From: Oceanirhabdus sp. W0125-5
GTDB lineage: Bacteria > Bacillota > Clostridia > Clostridiales > Clostridiaceae
DNA length: 64,000 nt
Reading direction: 5' to 3'
Assembly: GCF_027938815.1 (NCBI RefSeq)
Contig: NZ_CP115913.1
Location: 1,708,001 to 1,772,000, forward strand
Within the stretch, counting starts at the first letter, position 1. Each line of letters begins with the position of its first letter. The position numbers and the translations under genes are program-made. Of the stretch, positions 7,889-18,122 are shown one piece after another. Under the pieces are notes generated by a model. It did no database searches. It was not told where the DNA came from and saw only the letters and a program-made list of their open reading frames with translations.

Positions 7889-7927
7889 GATTATATGTTA
7901 ATAAGAAACTATTGCGCTTTAGAAAAG

Positions 7928-8181
7928 CAAGTTGAAAGTGGAAAATTGAAAGTTGAAAACGTAGGATATTTCTCTTCGAGAAATTTTAATCATATTGTTC
8001 TTTGGACAAGAATAGTTTACTAGTTTCATCTTGATGAAACCTTGTATTCTAAATTACAATATTTTATCTAAAGATAAAATGAGTAAACCCATCTTGTTCT
8101 AAAGAACAATAAAATGTAGTTTTGCGGAGCAAAACCTCCATCGTTTTCAACTTTCCATTTTCAACTGTTCAGTTATGTTTT
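7928..8181 (+). repeat. Foldback repeat, copy C (full length)
   Basis: Full copy between tnpB and panD (convergent). Left heptads on the minus strand are GTTTTCA, ACTTTCA, ATTTTCC, ACTTTCA. Right heptads are GTTTTCA, ACTTTCC, ATTTTCA, ACTGTTC. Nearly all have T at position 4. The right hairpin is the short form GTTTTGC/GCAAAAC. The 3' end of the TnpB guide region lies about 40 bases upstream. Confidence 0.9.
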
Positions 8182-8225
8182 ATATCATAATGTTTCTCTA
8201 TTATGATTTTAACAAAAAAGAGTCC

Positions 8226-8609
8226 TTATTTGATTTCTCCATGTTTTTCATAGTGTCCAACTTCTTTAACAGAGTTATCATCATTTACAAAAACTACAGT
8301 AGGTTTATGATTAGGAGCCTCATCAGCATCCATATCGCAGTAAGCCATGATTATAACTTTATCATCTGGTTGGAAATGTCTTGCAGCAGCACCATTTAGG
8401 CAGATAACACCGCTACCAGCTTCACCTTCAATAGTGTATGTTTCAATTCTTGCACCATTATTATTATTAACTATTTGAACCTTTTCATATGGTAATATTC
8501 CACTTACTTTTAATAAATCGCTATCAATTGTTATACTACCAACATAGTTTAATTTAGCTTCTGTAACTGTTGCTCTGTGTATTTTGCTTTTTAACATAGT
8601 AATTTTCAT
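8226..8609 (-). CDS. panD: Aspartate 1-decarboxylase proenzyme
   Basis: Makes beta-alanine from aspartate for pantothenate. The 127 residues match the usual length. The self-cleavage site Gly24-Ser25 is seen in YVGSIT; cleavage creates the pyruvoyl cofactor on Ser25. Other family blocks are [20 protein letters not shown] and [30 protein letters not shown] precedes the ATG. It is the last gene of the leftward panG-panB-panC-panD operon, 40 bases behind panC. Confidence 0.97.
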   Translation of the reverse strand: MKITMLKSKIHRATVTEAKLNYVGSITIDSDLLKVSGILPYEKVQIVNNNNGARIETYTIEGEAGSGVICLNGAAARHFQPDDKVIIMAYCDMDADEAPNHKPTVVFVNDDNSVKEVGHYEKHGEIK

Positions 8610-8649
8610 AGTAATTCCTCCGCATGTTTATATAATCAAAATCTATTAG

Positions 8650-9510
8650 TTATTTTTTTATTTGAAATGAAAAATTATCAATTAATCTTGTTTTATCAAA
8701 GTGTACTGCGATAGCAACAAGAATATCATCTGTAATAGAATTTACAGTTTTTAATGATTTTAAGTCCACCACTTGAATATAATCTACTTTTGCCAATGGT
8801 TCAGATGAAATTTTTTCATTAATAATTGAGATTATTTTATTTGCATCTCTTTCACCATTTTCTAGAGAAGTTTTCGCTAATGCTAAGCTCTGACTTAAAA
8901 CAACTGCTGCTTTTCTTTGTTCATTTGAAAGATAAGTATTTCTAGAACTCTTTGCAAGTCCGTCAGCTTCTCTAACTATAGGGCATCCTATAATTTCAAC
9001 AGGTAAATTTAAATCTAGAACCATCTTCTTAATTATTGCAAGTTGCTGTGCGTCTTTCTCGCCAAAATAAGCTCTATCAGGAGTTATTATATTGAAAAGT
9101 TTAAGAACTACTGTGCATACACCGCGAAAATGTCCAGGTCTAGAAGCGCCACATAATTCTTGTGAAAGTTCTTTAATATCAACGTAAGCACAAGGATTAT
9201 CACCATACATTTCTTTTGCAGATGGAGTGAAGATCACATCACCACCATTAGCAGTACATAATTCAGTATCTCTTTCTAAATCTCTAGGATAATTATCTAA
9301 ATCTTCATTAGGACCAAATTGTGTAGGATTAACAAAGATACTCACAATTACTTTGTCATTATCTTTTTTTGCTCTTTGAATAAGGCTAGTATGACCTTCA
9401 TGGAGATATCCCATTGTAGGTACAAACCCTATTGAATACCCTTCAGATTTCCACTGAGAAATCTTATTTTTTATATCTTTAATTGATGAGAAAGATTCTA
9501 TGTTGTTCAT
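8650..9510 (-). CDS. panC: Pantothenate synthetase (pantoate-beta-alanine ligase)
   Basis: Condenses pantoate and beta-alanine with ATP through a pantoyl-adenylate. The 286-residue length is normal. The nucleotidyltransferase HIGH-like motif is HEGH in PTMGYLHEGHTSLI (about residue 37), with IFVNPTQFG, GAxRPGHFRGV, YFGEKDAQQ and SSRNTYLS as further active-site blocks. AGAGGAGC is the ribosome site. It sits between panB (13 bases) and panD. Confidence 0.97.
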   Translation of the reverse strand: MNNIESFSSIKDIKNKISQWKSEGYSIGFVPTMGYLHEGHTSLIQRAKKDNDKVIVSIFVNPTQFGPNEDLDNYPRDLERDTELCTANGGDVIFTPSAKEMYGDNPCAYVDIKELSQELCGASRPGHFRGVCTVVLKLFNIITPDRAYFGEKDAQQLAIIKKMVLDLNLPVEIIGCPIVREADGLAKSSRNTYLSNEQRKAAVVLSQSLALAKTSLENGERDANKIISIINEKISSEPLAKVDYIQVVDLKSLKTVNSITDDILVAIAVHFDKTRLIDNFSFQIKK

Positions 9511-9523
9511 GAGTATGCTCCTC

Positions 9524-10351
9524 TTAATATAATTTTTTTAGTGTTTCTTCTTTTAATGAAAATGAATGCTCTTCCCCAGGGAATATGCCTTCTTTAACTT
9601 CTTTTATATACGAAGAAACTCCTTCATGTATAGCGTGACCAACATCACTGAAAGTTTTAACGAATTTTGGTTTGAAATTGGAGTACATATTTAACATATC
9701 CTGATAAACTAATATTTGTCCATCACAGTGAACTCCTGCTCCTATACCGATAGTAGGTATAGATACTGACTCTGAAATTATTTTTGCAAGTTGAGATGGT
9801 ATACATTCAAGAACAATAGCAAAAGCTCCCGCTTCTTCAAGTTTCTTTGCATCTTCTATTAACTTTTTAGCATTATCTTCACTTTTACCTTGAACCTTGA
9901 ATCCGCCGAATACATTTACAGATTGAGGGGTTAAACCAATATGCCCCATAACAGGAATCTGTGCATTTACAATTGCTCTAATATGCTCGTAATATAGAGC
10001 ACCACCTTCAAGCTTAACTGCTTGAGCGCCTCCTTCTTTAACAAGACGTCCAGCATTTACAACTGCATCATATACACTAGTTTGATAAGACATGAATGGC
10101 ATATCTCCAACTACAAAAGTATGATTACATGCTCTTGAAACAGCTTTAGTATGATGTATCATATCTTCCATAGTTACCTTTAGAGTATCTTCATAACCAA
10201 GACAAACCATTCCTAGTGAATCACCAACAAGAATTGCGTCGATCTTTTCATCGTTAAAAAGCTTAGCAGTTGAATAATCATAAGCGGTTAACATAGTTAT
10301 TTTTTCACCGTTATTTTTGCATTTTAAGAAATTACTTACTGTAAAAGCCAT
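9524..10351 (-). CDS. panB: 3-methyl-2-oxobutanoate hydroxymethyltransferase
   Basis: Adds a hydroxymethyl group from methylene-tetrahydrofolate to alpha-ketoisovalerate to give ketopantoate. The 275-residue TIM-barrel enzyme is complete. Visible blocks are [30 protein letters not shown] with metal-binding Asp, [37 protein letters not shown] and IGIGAG. AGGAGGATGAATTT precedes the ATG. It lies 20 bases downstream of the panG-like gene in the same operon. Confidence 0.97.
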   Translation of the reverse strand: MAFTVSNFLKCKNNGEKITMLTAYDYSTAKLFNDEKIDAILVGDSLGMVCLGYEDTLKVTMEDMIHHTKAVSRACNHTFVVGDMPFMSYQTSVYDAVVNAGRLVKEGGAQAVKLEGGALYYEHIRAIVNAQIPVMGHIGLTPQSVNVFGGFKVQGKSEDNAKKLIEDAKKLEEAGAFAIVLECIPSQLAKIISESVSIPTIGIGAGVHCDGQILVYQDMLNMYSNFKPKFVKTFSDVGHAIHEGVSSYIKEVKEGIFPGEEHSFSLKEETLKKLY

Positions 10352-10371
10352 AAATTCATCCTCCTAATTAT

Positions 10372-11217
10372 TTAAATGGTTTCTAAAAATCTCTGTGCAA
10401 GAGAATAGTCTTTCTCTGGATTTTTATTTTTTGAGATTTTTAAAAGATTTAATGAAAGTTTTTTATATAACTCTTTATAATCACCGTTCATACTTTCAAT
10501 ATGTTTATTAAGAGTATTTACATCACCGCGAACTACAGGGCCAGTTATTGCATTCTCAAAGGATTGAGATAATATATTCTCAATATTGCTGTTTATAAGA
10601 GGCGCCATGGCTTTAAGTGCAGTTTCAGAATCTACACCACAATTGCTCAGTGTCTCAACACCAATGTTTATTAGAGATAGAACCAAATTAGAAACCATTA
10701 CGTTAGCTAAATGATACTCTCCTTTTCTCTCTTTGGGTATGCTTAAAACACTATTACCTAAGGATTCAAGAAGTCCTTTTAAATAGTCAAAGTATTTAGG
10801 GTGTCCCTCCATAGAAAAATATGCGGTTTTAAAGTTTTTATATGAGTTATATTTATCCTTAAACGGATACATAGGATGGATGGAATATTGATATGCTCCT
10901 GAATTGTTTATATCATAGAAAATCTCTGAGGATAGTGAGCCACTGCAATGGCAAATAATTTTACCCTCTATGTTTAAATCTTTAAGTTTTTTCCAAACTT
11001 CTATTATACTATCATCATTTGTTGTAATAAAAATAATTTCACTATTTTTCACAAGGTCATCTAAGGATGAAAAATATGAGCATCCAATAAAATCACTTGC
11101 AGCAATAGCAGAGTCGGGATTATTGCTAAAAAACCCCTCAATGTTCAGGCCGTTAAGTTTGAAATATTTACCTAAAGTAAATCCGACTTTACCAGCTCCA
11201 ACAAAAGATATTTTCAA
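10372..11217 (-). CDS. panG: Rossmann/DUF2520 oxidoreductase, probable ketopantoate reductase PanG
   Basis: A 282-residue protein with an N-terminal NAD(P)-binding Rossmann fold (ISFVGAGKVGFTLGKYF, residues 3-19) and a C-terminal DUF2520 helical domain that contains HPMYPF and the VRGDVNTLNKH block. This architecture matches PanG, described as an alternative ketopantoate reductase that stands in for PanE. It is the first gene of a pan operon that lacks panE and supplies exactly the missing step. The TTG start at 11217 is preferred because GAGGTGAT ends four bases upstream; a GTG at 11226 overlaps that ribosome site. Substrate assignment is inferred from context and family. Confidence 0.75.
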   Translation of the reverse strand: MKISFVGAGKVGFTLGKYFKLNGLNIEGFFSNNPDSAIAASDFIGCSYFSSLDDLVKNSEIIFITTNDDSIIEVWKKLKDLNIEGKIICHCSGSLSSEIFYDINNSGAYQYSIHPMYPFKDKYNSYKNFKTAYFSMEGHPKYFDYLKGLLESLGNSVLSIPKERKGEYHLANVMVSNLVLSLINIGVETLSNCGVDSETALKAMAPLINSNIENILSQSFENAITGPVVRGDVNTLNKHIESMNGDYKELYKKLSLNLLKISKNKNPEKDYSLAQRFLETI

Positions 11218-11226
11218 TTTTATCAC

Positions 11227-11530
11227 CTCATTTGTCTCATTCCTGAAAGGATATAAGCAAATAATTAATTATTAAATTATATTTAAACAATTCGGTGCAG
11301 CTCGTTTTGATACCACCCAAAGTAATTTTATCACAAATCTATTTATAGTGAAACAAGAATATGAAGATTTAATATTAGCTGGATTATTAGGTGGTCATCA
11401 TGAAAATTTTAATTTTATCATAAATTTATAATACTAAAATCTAAAATATTACTTGTTTTGATTAAGGAAGGGCGATAAATGACGATAAGAGTATTGATAA
11501 GTAAATTAATTACATATGAGGAGAAGGGTT
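11227..11530. promoter_or_regulatory. Divergent region between panG and the chemoreceptor
   Basis: A 300-bp AT-rich gap holding promoters for both directions. On the minus strand, 11292-11330 contains TTTGGGTGGTATCAAAACG, which resembles a T-box core (GGGUGGNACCGCG) but lacks its ending. On the + strand, 11479-11547 is a 22-codon frame (ATGACGATAAG...) with AAGGAAGGG upstream; it overlaps the chemoreceptor start in another frame. Neither is confirmed. Confidence 0.35.
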
Positions 11531-13633
11531 ATGAAAAAAATAGCTAATAAGATTGCGCTAGCAATCGGTTTATGTGTTTTTGTTTCAGTATTTATCATAG
11601 GAATTATGTCTTATGAAAAGAGTAAAAGTTTATTAAGGGTAGAAGCAGGGGGATATCTTAAGCAGCTTGTTGGAAATTATAAAGCTGATTTAGAGAGTGA
11701 ATTAGATGAGGTGAAATTATTAACAAATAATCTTGAAAATTTAATTGTTAGTAATATGGATTTAGAGAGAGCCAAAAATGACCCTGAATATATGGAACAA
11801 TTTAAAGATGATATACTGAAGGAGTTCATAGGAACAATAGAGGTCTTTGGTAAAAGAAGTGGATGGGTTGTATTTGATTCTAAAGTACTTAAAGGTGGAC
11901 ATACAATCGAGATTTTTGAACAAGAGGAGAAACTTGTTAGGAATGCGGAATATGATGTGTATGAGGCAAATGAGGATAAATCAGATTGGTGGAAAGAACC
12001 AATGGAAAAAGGGGAATATTGGAGTGAACCATACTTTTGGAAGAGTTGGAATGCAGACATTATCACTTATAGTAAAAAACTTGTATTAGACGGTGAAGTT
12101 ATAGGAGTAATAGGATCAGAAGTGTTCTTTCAAGATCTTAAAGATAGTGTAAGCAAGGTTAGGATATATGACAATGGTTATATGACATTAATGGATAAAG
12201 AATTTAATTTTTTATATCATCCAAACAAAGAGTTTGATAATATGAAAACTATTCAAAATGGAGATTTTGAATTTTTAACTAAAAATATTATGAGTAACTC
12301 TGAAGCGTACGGAGTTGAAAACTATGAATATATGGGAAATGAAAAGATTTTAGCATATGAAAAAATGGAGAATGGTTGGATATTAGCTGCAGCACCAGTT
12401 GTTGGAGAAATGTATAAAGGTGCTAATGCTTTTAGAACATTTATGATTATTGCTGCTACTGTATTGAGTCTTATTGCAATAATTATAGCTATAATTTTAG
12501 GAAAAGCTATTTCTAAAATGCTTATGAAATTTATGGAGAAATTTAAAGAAGGTGCAGCTGGAAATCTTGATGTACAAATAGATATAAAATCTAAAGATGA
12601 GATAGGTCAATTAGCAATAGAGTTTAACTCGTTTATGGTTAAACTAAAGGGAATAATTTTGAATGTTAAAGAGGTTGTTGTTGATGTGGAAGAGAAAAAT
12701 AAAGAACTTTCAATGGCAATGGATAACTTTGCAAAAGGAAATGATAGTGAGTATTTTAATCAAATAAATGATAAGGTTCAAGATGGATTGAAGCAGTTAA
12801 AAGATTCAATCAAGGAAGTGCTTTCAGAGACTCAAAATCAGGTTGCAGGTACAGAAGAGACTTTGGCAGCAATTGAAGAGATAAGTGCTTCATCTGATGA
12901 AATAGGTAAGAATTCAGAAAAAACACTTATGTCATCACAGAACGCTGTTACTTTAGCAGGAGAAGCGTTTAATAATGCTGAAGAAATGGTAGGGGGTATG
13001 AATAAGATAAATGAAAGTGTAATGAATTCTAAGAAGCAGATTGATAAATTAACTTCCCTTGCAGAAAATGTTGGAGATATTCTAAGTACAATTCAAAGTA
13101 TATCAGAACAAACAAATTTAATTGCTCTTAACGCTGCAATAGAAGCAGCAAGGGCTGGAGAAGCAGGAAGAGGTTTTTCCGTTGTATCAGATGAGATAAG
13201 AAAACTTGCAGAACAGACAAATCTTGAAACAGAGAAGATTGGAAATATAATAAATAATATACAAGTTGAAGTGAAAACAGTTGAAAAAGCAAATAATAAA
13301 GTATCAGAGGATGTAGATAAGGGGATTGAATACAGTAATGTTGTTAAAGAAAATATCACTAAAGTAATTAAAATTACCGAAGAGAATAATTCTGAAATAA
13401 TTAATATATCTCAATCTACCAAAGAACAGAGCATGGCTGCTCAAGATGTTACTCAAGCGGTTTCAAGTATTGCTAATAATGCTGGAGCAATTGAGAGGAT
13501 TGGAAATCAAACATTAGATACTGCTAATAATATAACTGGAAAGATGAATGATAGATTGAATGATATTGAAGAGTTAAATGAAAAATTAAAATTACTTAAG
13601 AGAGAAATGGATTATTTTAAAACAAGAAATTAA
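11531..13633 (+). CDS. Methyl-accepting chemotaxis protein with Cache sensor domain
   Basis: A 700-residue transmembrane chemoreceptor. Order: membrane segment about residues 8-28, an extracellular double-Cache-like sensor of about 260 residues (ends near NGWILAAAP), second membrane segment ([19 protein letters not shown], about 300-320), HAMP linker (about 322-378), then the long cytoplasmic coiled coil. The CheA/CheW-binding tip is plain at about residue 531 ([20 protein letters not shown]). The ligand cannot be told from sequence. The ATG at 11531 has GAGGAGAAGG upstream; an earlier in-frame ATG at 11516 overlaps that site. It is monocistronic, and no other chemotaxis gene is nearby. Confidence 0.93.
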   Translation: MKKIANKIALAIGLCVFVSVFIIGIMSYEKSKSLLRVEAGGYLKQLVGNYKADLESELDEVKLLTNNLENLIVSNMDLERAKNDPEYMEQFKDDILKEFIGTIEVFGKRSGWVVFDSKVLKGGHTIEIFEQEEKLVRNAEYDVYEANEDKSDWWKEPMEKGEYWSEPYFWKSWNADIITYSKKLVLDGEVIGVIGSEVFFQDLKDSVSKVRIYDNGYMTLMDKEFNFLYHPNKEFDNMKTIQNGDFEFLTKNIMSNSEAYGVENYEYMGNEKILAYEKMENGWILAAAPVVGEMYKGANAFRTFMIIAATVLSLIAIIIAIILGKAISKMLMKFMEKFKEGAAGNLDVQIDIKSKDEIGQLAIEFNSFMVKLKGIILNVKEVVVDVEEKNKELSMAMDNFAKGNDSEYFNQINDKVQDGLKQLKDSIKEVLSETQNQVAGTEETLAAIEEISASSDEIGKNSEKTLMSSQNAVTLAGEAFNNAEEMVGGMNKINESVMNSKKQIDKLTSLAENVGDILSTIQSISEQTNLIALNAAIEAARAGEAGRGFSVVSDEIRKLAEQTNLETEKIGNIINNIQVEVKTVEKANNKVSEDVDKGIEYSNVVKENITKVIKITEENNSEIINISQSTKEQSMAAQDVTQAVSSIANNAGAIERIGNQTLDTANNITGKMNDRLNDIEELNEKLKLLKREMDYFKTRN

Positions 13634-13635
13634 GT

Positions 13636-13665
13636 TTGAAATTTCTCCCTTTAAACTGATATAAT
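13636..13665 (+). promoter_or_regulatory. Promoter of the 134-residue membrane protein gene
   Basis: TTGAAA at 13636-13641 and TATAAT at 13660-13665 with 18-bp spacing, 30 bases upstream of the start codon. Confidence 0.7.
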
Positions 13666-13694
13666 ATGTATATCACATATGAAGGAGGAAGGGT

Positions 13695-14099
13695 ATGGAA
13701 TTTCTCGCAATGGCAGCTAAACTTGTTGGTATATCATTAGTATTTCTTTTAGTTTACTACGGTTTAAGCACTTACATACTTAAAAAAATTAAAATAAGTA
13801 AGTGGATAGTATTAGGGTTATTTGTACTTTCATTGATACTACCTGTGGTGTTAATTAAGTCCTTTGGAATTGATAATCAGTATGTAACATATGCATTTCA
13901 AGGGTTAATGATTATTTTATTATTATGGTTCATGGATTTAGCCGGTATCACTAAAAAAAGAAATGATAAGTTAAGTCAAAAGCTTGAAGAAAAAGAGAAG
14001 TTGAAAAAAAGAGGCGTTAAAAGAATTGAACATAAAATAGATAAGAAAACAGCAATAAAGCCAAAGGCTAAACCAAATCCAAGAAGAGCGAAGAAGTAA
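13695..14099 (+). CDS. Small membrane protein with basic tail, function unknown
   Basis: A 134-residue protein with three predicted membrane segments (about residues 5-28, 37-55 and 63-83) followed by a 50-residue, very basic, coiled-coil-like cytoplasmic tail ending in KPKAKPNPRRAKK. No family recognised; the tail could bind nucleic acid, acidic lipid or ribosomes. GAAGGAGGAAGGGT gives a strong ribosome site and it has its own promoter. It converges on the amidohydrolase gene, with a foldback repeat filling the space between them. Confidence 0.75.
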   Translation: MEFLAMAAKLVGISLVFLLVYYGLSTYILKKIKISKWIVLGLFVLSLILPVVLIKSFGIDNQYVTYAFQGLMIILLLWFMDLAGITKKRNDKLSQKLEEKEKLKKRGVKRIEHKIDKKTAIKPKAKPNPRRAKK

Positions 14100-14104
14100 T
14101 AAAA

Positions 14105-14358
14105 CTGTAATTGAAAATTGAAAATGGAAAACGAAAAACGTAGGATGTTTTGCTTACGCAAAAACTACATATTATCGGTTTTTTGACATGAAAGGTTTAC
14201 TCATTTTATCTAGAGATAAAATATTGTATCTAAGTACGATATTTTATTTTTTAATGAAATGAGTGAACCTTTATTGTTTTATAGCAAAAAATAATGTAGG
14301 TTCTGACCTTAGTCAGAACCATCTATAGTTTTCAACTTTCAGTTTTCAATTTGTTTTT
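14105..14358 (+). repeat. Foldback repeat, copy D (full length, symmetric hairpins)
   Basis: Full copy between two convergent genes. It is special in carrying the right-type hairpin at both ends: on the left GTTTTGC/GCAAAAA-type (about 14148-14165), whose complement reads like the right-end consensus GTAGTTT...AAACATCC; on the right GGTTCTGAC/GTCAGAACC. Right heptads are GTTTTCA, ACTTTCA, GTTTTCA. Its last bases overlap the amidohydrolase stop codon. It shows best that the whole element is one large inverted repeat. Confidence 0.88.
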
Positions 14359-15956
14359 TAGAATTTCTTTTCTCCATTAACATAGGTTTCAAGAACAGTA
14401 ACATCTTTTATATCGTCAGCAGGTATTTCAAGAATATCATCAGATATTACAATGAAATCTGCAAATTTTCCTTTTGATATAGTTCCTTTTTTATTCTCTT
14501 CAAAATTACTATATGCTGGTTCTAAGGTATAACATTTTAGCGCTTCTTCTACTGTAATACATTCATGGGTATTCCAACCTTCAGAAGGGTTTCCTTTTAA
14601 ATCTTTTCTTGTAACAGCAGCATAAATGCCTTCAAATGGATTAAAGCTTTCAATAGGAGCATCTGAGCTGAATATAGTATGGATTGAATCAGACAGCATT
14701 GACCTCCAAGCATAACTAGTTGCTGATCTTTCTTTTCCAACAGCTTTCTCCACAATTGGATAGTCAGTCATAACAAATGATGGTTGAACATTAGCTAAAA
14801 TATTATTATTCTTAAATCGCTTTAATAGATTCTCGTTAGTGAATTGGCAATGGATTATACTGAAACGAAGATCTCTTTCAGAAGTTTCATAGATATCCTC
14901 ATAAACATCTAAAAGTTGTCTCATTGCTCTATCACCTATTGCATGTGCACATATCTGGAATCCATTATCATGTCCTTTATTAATAAGTTCTTTTAAAGAC
15001 TCCTCACTATGTATTGATACACCGTTAGTTTTAGTGTCATTATATTCATCTTCCATAGCAGCAGTTCTTCCACCAAGAGAACCATCTTGGAATAATTTCA
15101 TAGGGCCTATTTTAAAGAAATCATCTCCATAACCAGTTTTTAAGTTCATTTCCTTACAAGTTTCAAAACTTTTATTATCAGGAAGGTACATTTGCTGAAC
15201 AATCCTAATAGGGAGCAGTCCTTCTTTGTTTAACTCTTCATATGCTTCTATAGTATTCTCTATTGAACCACTTTGCCAAATATCTTCAGTGCTCATAGAA
15301 GTTATTCCAACTGAAAGAGCATCAATAAATGCAGAGTTAAGAAGTGTTTTAATTTTATCTTTACTCATAGGTTGAAGATATTCAAGTGCTGCGTTAAGTG
15401 CATTTTCTCTTAGAATACCTGTAGGTTCTCCATCTTTTCTATCTATGATTCCACCTTCAGGGTCAGGAGTGTTTCTATCAATATTAAGTAGTTTTAATGC
15501 TAATGAGTTAGTAACACCTATGTGACCGCATGCTCTTGAAAAATAAATAGGATGCTTTTCTGAGATTTTATCTAAATCATAACGACTAGGAAGAGTGGGT
15601 TTATCCCAAAAATTTTCATTCCATCCTCTTGATACAATCCATTCACCATCAGGTATTTTTCTTTCTTTAATAAACTCTTTTACAGTAATGATTAGATTAT
15701 CAATAGAAGTAACCTTTGTTAAATCTACAGAGTTTTTTGTTACAGCATAGCTAAGAAAATGTAGATGAGCATCATTGAATCCAGGTAAAACTGTCTTTCC
15801 ACCTAAATCAATTATCTCTTCAGAATCTTCTTTCAATTCAAGGATTGACTCATCATCACTAATATCATAAAAACAACCATCTTTAACCTTAAAAGCTGAA
15901 GCAATTTTAATTTTATCATCTAAAGTAACTACTTTTCCGTTAATAAAAATAGACAT
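14358..15956 (-). CDS. YtcJ-like metal-dependent amidohydrolase
   Basis: A 532-residue member of the amidohydrolase superfamily (Amidohydro_3/YtcJ type), likely hydrolysing an amide or related bond; the natural substrate is unknown. Metal ligands are visible in PGFNDAHLHFLSY (HxH, about residue 60), in ICAHAIGDRA (about 335), in IIHCQF (about 370) and in IFSSDAPIESFNP (Asp, about 445). The ATG at 15956 is chosen because AAAGGGG lies eight bases upstream; a farther ATG at 15974 has no such site. No signal peptide. It is monocistronic and ends inside a foldback repeat. Confidence 0.88.
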   Translation of the reverse strand: MSIFINGKVVTLDDKIKIASAFKVKDGCFYDISDDESILELKEDSEEIIDLGGKTVLPGFNDAHLHFLSYAVTKNSVDLTKVTSIDNLIITVKEFIKERKIPDGEWIVSRGWNENFWDKPTLPSRYDLDKISEKHPIYFSRACGHIGVTNSLALKLLNIDRNTPDPEGGIIDRKDGEPTGILRENALNAALEYLQPMSKDKIKTLLNSAFIDALSVGITSMSTEDIWQSGSIENTIEAYEELNKEGLLPIRIVQQMYLPDNKSFETCKEMNLKTGYGDDFFKIGPMKLFQDGSLGGRTAAMEDEYNDTKTNGVSIHSEESLKELINKGHDNGFQICAHAIGDRAMRQLLDVYEDIYETSERDLRFSIIHCQFTNENLLKRFKNNNILANVQPSFVMTDYPIVEKAVGKERSATSYAWRSMLSDSIHTIFSSDAPIESFNPFEGIYAAVTRKDLKGNPSEGWNTHECITVEEALKCYTLEPAYSNFEENKKGTISKGKFADFIVISDDILEIPADDIKDVTVLETYVNGEKKF

Positions 15957-16252
15957 AATAAATTCCCCTTTCATCTTTGAAACACTTAATAGTGCACGAG
16001 TATATTATATCAATATAGTAGATAGAGATAAATAGAAAAGTAATGGAGGGGAGTATTAGTAGTAGAGTTTAAAGTATATCTCTCTTTTTTAAAATACCGT
16101 TGAAAACCATTTCTTAGGATATTGGACAAGTACTTAATTAACATAAATATATAAAAAACAATTGAGGATGATTAAAAAATATTAAATAGGTGATAATTAA
16201 AATATATACGAAAGTGTGTTTGGGTATAATTAAATGTTATAAGGAGGTAATT

Positions 16253-16799
16253 ATGAGCCTATTAATGAACATTGAGAAAAAGAAAGAAATAGAAAATAAT
16301 CATCATGATATATTAAATCAAAGTGAAAGTAATGATATACTTGAGCAGCTCATTAATGAAGTTGAAAGTTCGAATATGCCTGAATTTATAAAAGAAGGAT
16401 TTCTTAAGATAGCTCATGATGCTATTAATAGAGAGAAGGAAGAGCAAGAGTTAAAGGATATTAAGCAAAAGAAATTTGATGATGAGAATAAGAAGAGAAT
16501 GAAACGGTTAAATCTTTTTAATATGATTATTAAAAAGATAGATGGAGATAGCAAAAAGCTTGATAATAAGTTTAATCAGATTATATTAGAAGGAATCAGG
16601 GAAACTAGATTTATTAATGGTAGTGTATGCCCTCATTGTAGTTGTAATGATATATGGAAGTATGGAATTGAAGGTGGAAAACAGAGATATAAATGCAAGA
16701 ATAAGGCGTGTGGACGTACTTTCAGAGATACAACTTTATCACCTATGTACAACAGTAAGAAGAGCATGAAAAAATGGATTGAATATATAATATGCATGT
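16253..16799 (+). pseudogene. ISXO2-like transposase, 5' part (split by IS21-family insertion)
   Basis: N-terminal portion of a transposase of about 437 residues. An N-terminal coiled-coil-like extension of about 110 residues precedes a zinc ribbon (CPHCSC...CKNKACG, about residues 123-150) and the FRDTTLSPM stretch that leads into the DDE domain in IS1595-family proteins. The frame stops right after entering the insertion. AAGGAGG two to eight bases upstream selects the ATG at 16253. Joining base 16799 to base 18956 restores one continuous frame (CMLMGLTLVESSKVVD). Confidence 0.85.
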
Positions 16800-16900
16800 T
16801 GTAAATTATATAATCAAATTAGCCAAAAATTATAATCTCAAACTACACAAATTTGTACATTTTTTAGTATAATATTTCAAAAAAAGTTAGGAGAAATATT

Positions 16901-18118
16901 ATGAGAAAAGATGTGTCAAATCAAATAAATTTAATAAGAGAGGAGATAGATTTATTGAATAAAAGCGAATTAGCTAGACGATTTAATTGCGATAGAAGAA
17001 CAATCGATAAGTACTTAACAGAATCAAATAGTTCTACAAGAAAACCTAGAGTTATTAATGGGAAACTTGATGATTATAAAGAAATAGTTAAAGATAAAGC
17101 TGATAACTATGGATCTACTTCAATGGCTATATTCAAATTTATACAGAAAAAAGGCTATACAGGAGGATACCAAACAGTAAATAGTTTTGTGAAAAAACAT
17201 AGAAAATCACAGGTGAAAAAAGCAACAATAAGGTTTGATACAAGTCCAGGACTTCAAGCTCAAGTAGATTGGAAAGAAAGTATAAAAATGATTAATAAGG
17301 AAGGTGAAGTATTTGAAGTAAATATATTTTTGATGGTTCTAGGATATTCAAGACTAAAATATTTGAAATTAACAATGGATAGAACTCAAAAAACTCTGTT
17401 TGAATGTTTATTTGAAGCTTTTAGATATTATCAAGGGATACCTAAAGAAATACTTTTCGATAATATGTCCACGGTAGTGGATAGGAATACTACTTCTTTT
17501 AAAAATGTATCCATAAATAAAAATTTCAAATACTTCTCTATGGATGCTGGGTTTGATGTAATCACATGTAGACCATATAGGCCTCAAACTAAAGGTAAAG
17601 TAGAAACTCTAGCGAAGCTAGTGGACAGGCTAACGCCTTTTAATGAAGAATTCAATACATTTGAAGATTTAGAGAAGATAGTAGAATCATTTAATCATGA
17701 TATTAATAGTGAAATTTCACAAGCAACGAACGAGGTACCATTTATAAGATTTGAAAAAGAAAAAGAGTATTTAAACCCGTTACCTACAATGGATATCCTT
17801 CTATCATATTTCCACCACGAAAAAGAATATAAGGTATCTAATGAATCCATGATTAGATATAAAGGTAAAAAATACTCCGTTCCAACCTGTTATATAGGTT
17901 GTTATTTAACCGTTTCAGAAATAGAATCTGAACTTTATATTTATTATACTAAAGATTTAGTTGCTTGTCATAAGATATCCGATAAAACTTTTCACTATAA
18001 AAAAGATCATGCAAAAGAAATACTACTTTCAAATGCTCTGAGCCATTATGCAGAAGATGATGTAGAACTTTTTATTGAAGAAAACTTAAAGAATATGGAT
18101 ATTTTTTTAGAGGAGTGA
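16901..18118 (+). CDS. istA: IS21-family transposase IstA
   Basis: A 405-residue DDE transposase. An N-terminal helix-turn-helix (KSELARRFNCDRRTIDKYL, about residues 24-42) is followed by the integrase-like core with catalytic acids in AQVDWKES (about 125), ILFDNMS (about 187) and RPQTKGKVET (Glu, about 230). GTTAGGAGAAATATT precedes the ATG. It is four bases upstream of istB, the usual IS21 operon. Confidence 0.95.
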   Translation: MRKDVSNQINLIREEIDLLNKSELARRFNCDRRTIDKYLTESNSSTRKPRVINGKLDDYKEIVKDKADNYGSTSMAIFKFIQKKGYTGGYQTVNSFVKKHRKSQVKKATIRFDTSPGLQAQVDWKESIKMINKEGEVFEVNIFLMVLGYSRLKYLKLTMDRTQKTLFECLFEAFRYYQGIPKEILFDNMSTVVDRNTTSFKNVSINKNFKYFSMDAGFDVITCRPYRPQTKGKVETLAKLVDRLTPFNEEFNTFEDLEKIVESFNHDINSEISQATNEVPFIRFEKEKEYLNPLPTMDILLSYFHHEKEYKVSNESMIRYKGKKYSVPTCYIGCYLTVSEIESELYIYYTKDLVACHKISDKTFHYKKDHAKEILLSNALSHYAEDDVELFIEENLKNMDIFLEE

Positions 18119-18122
18119 TTAA

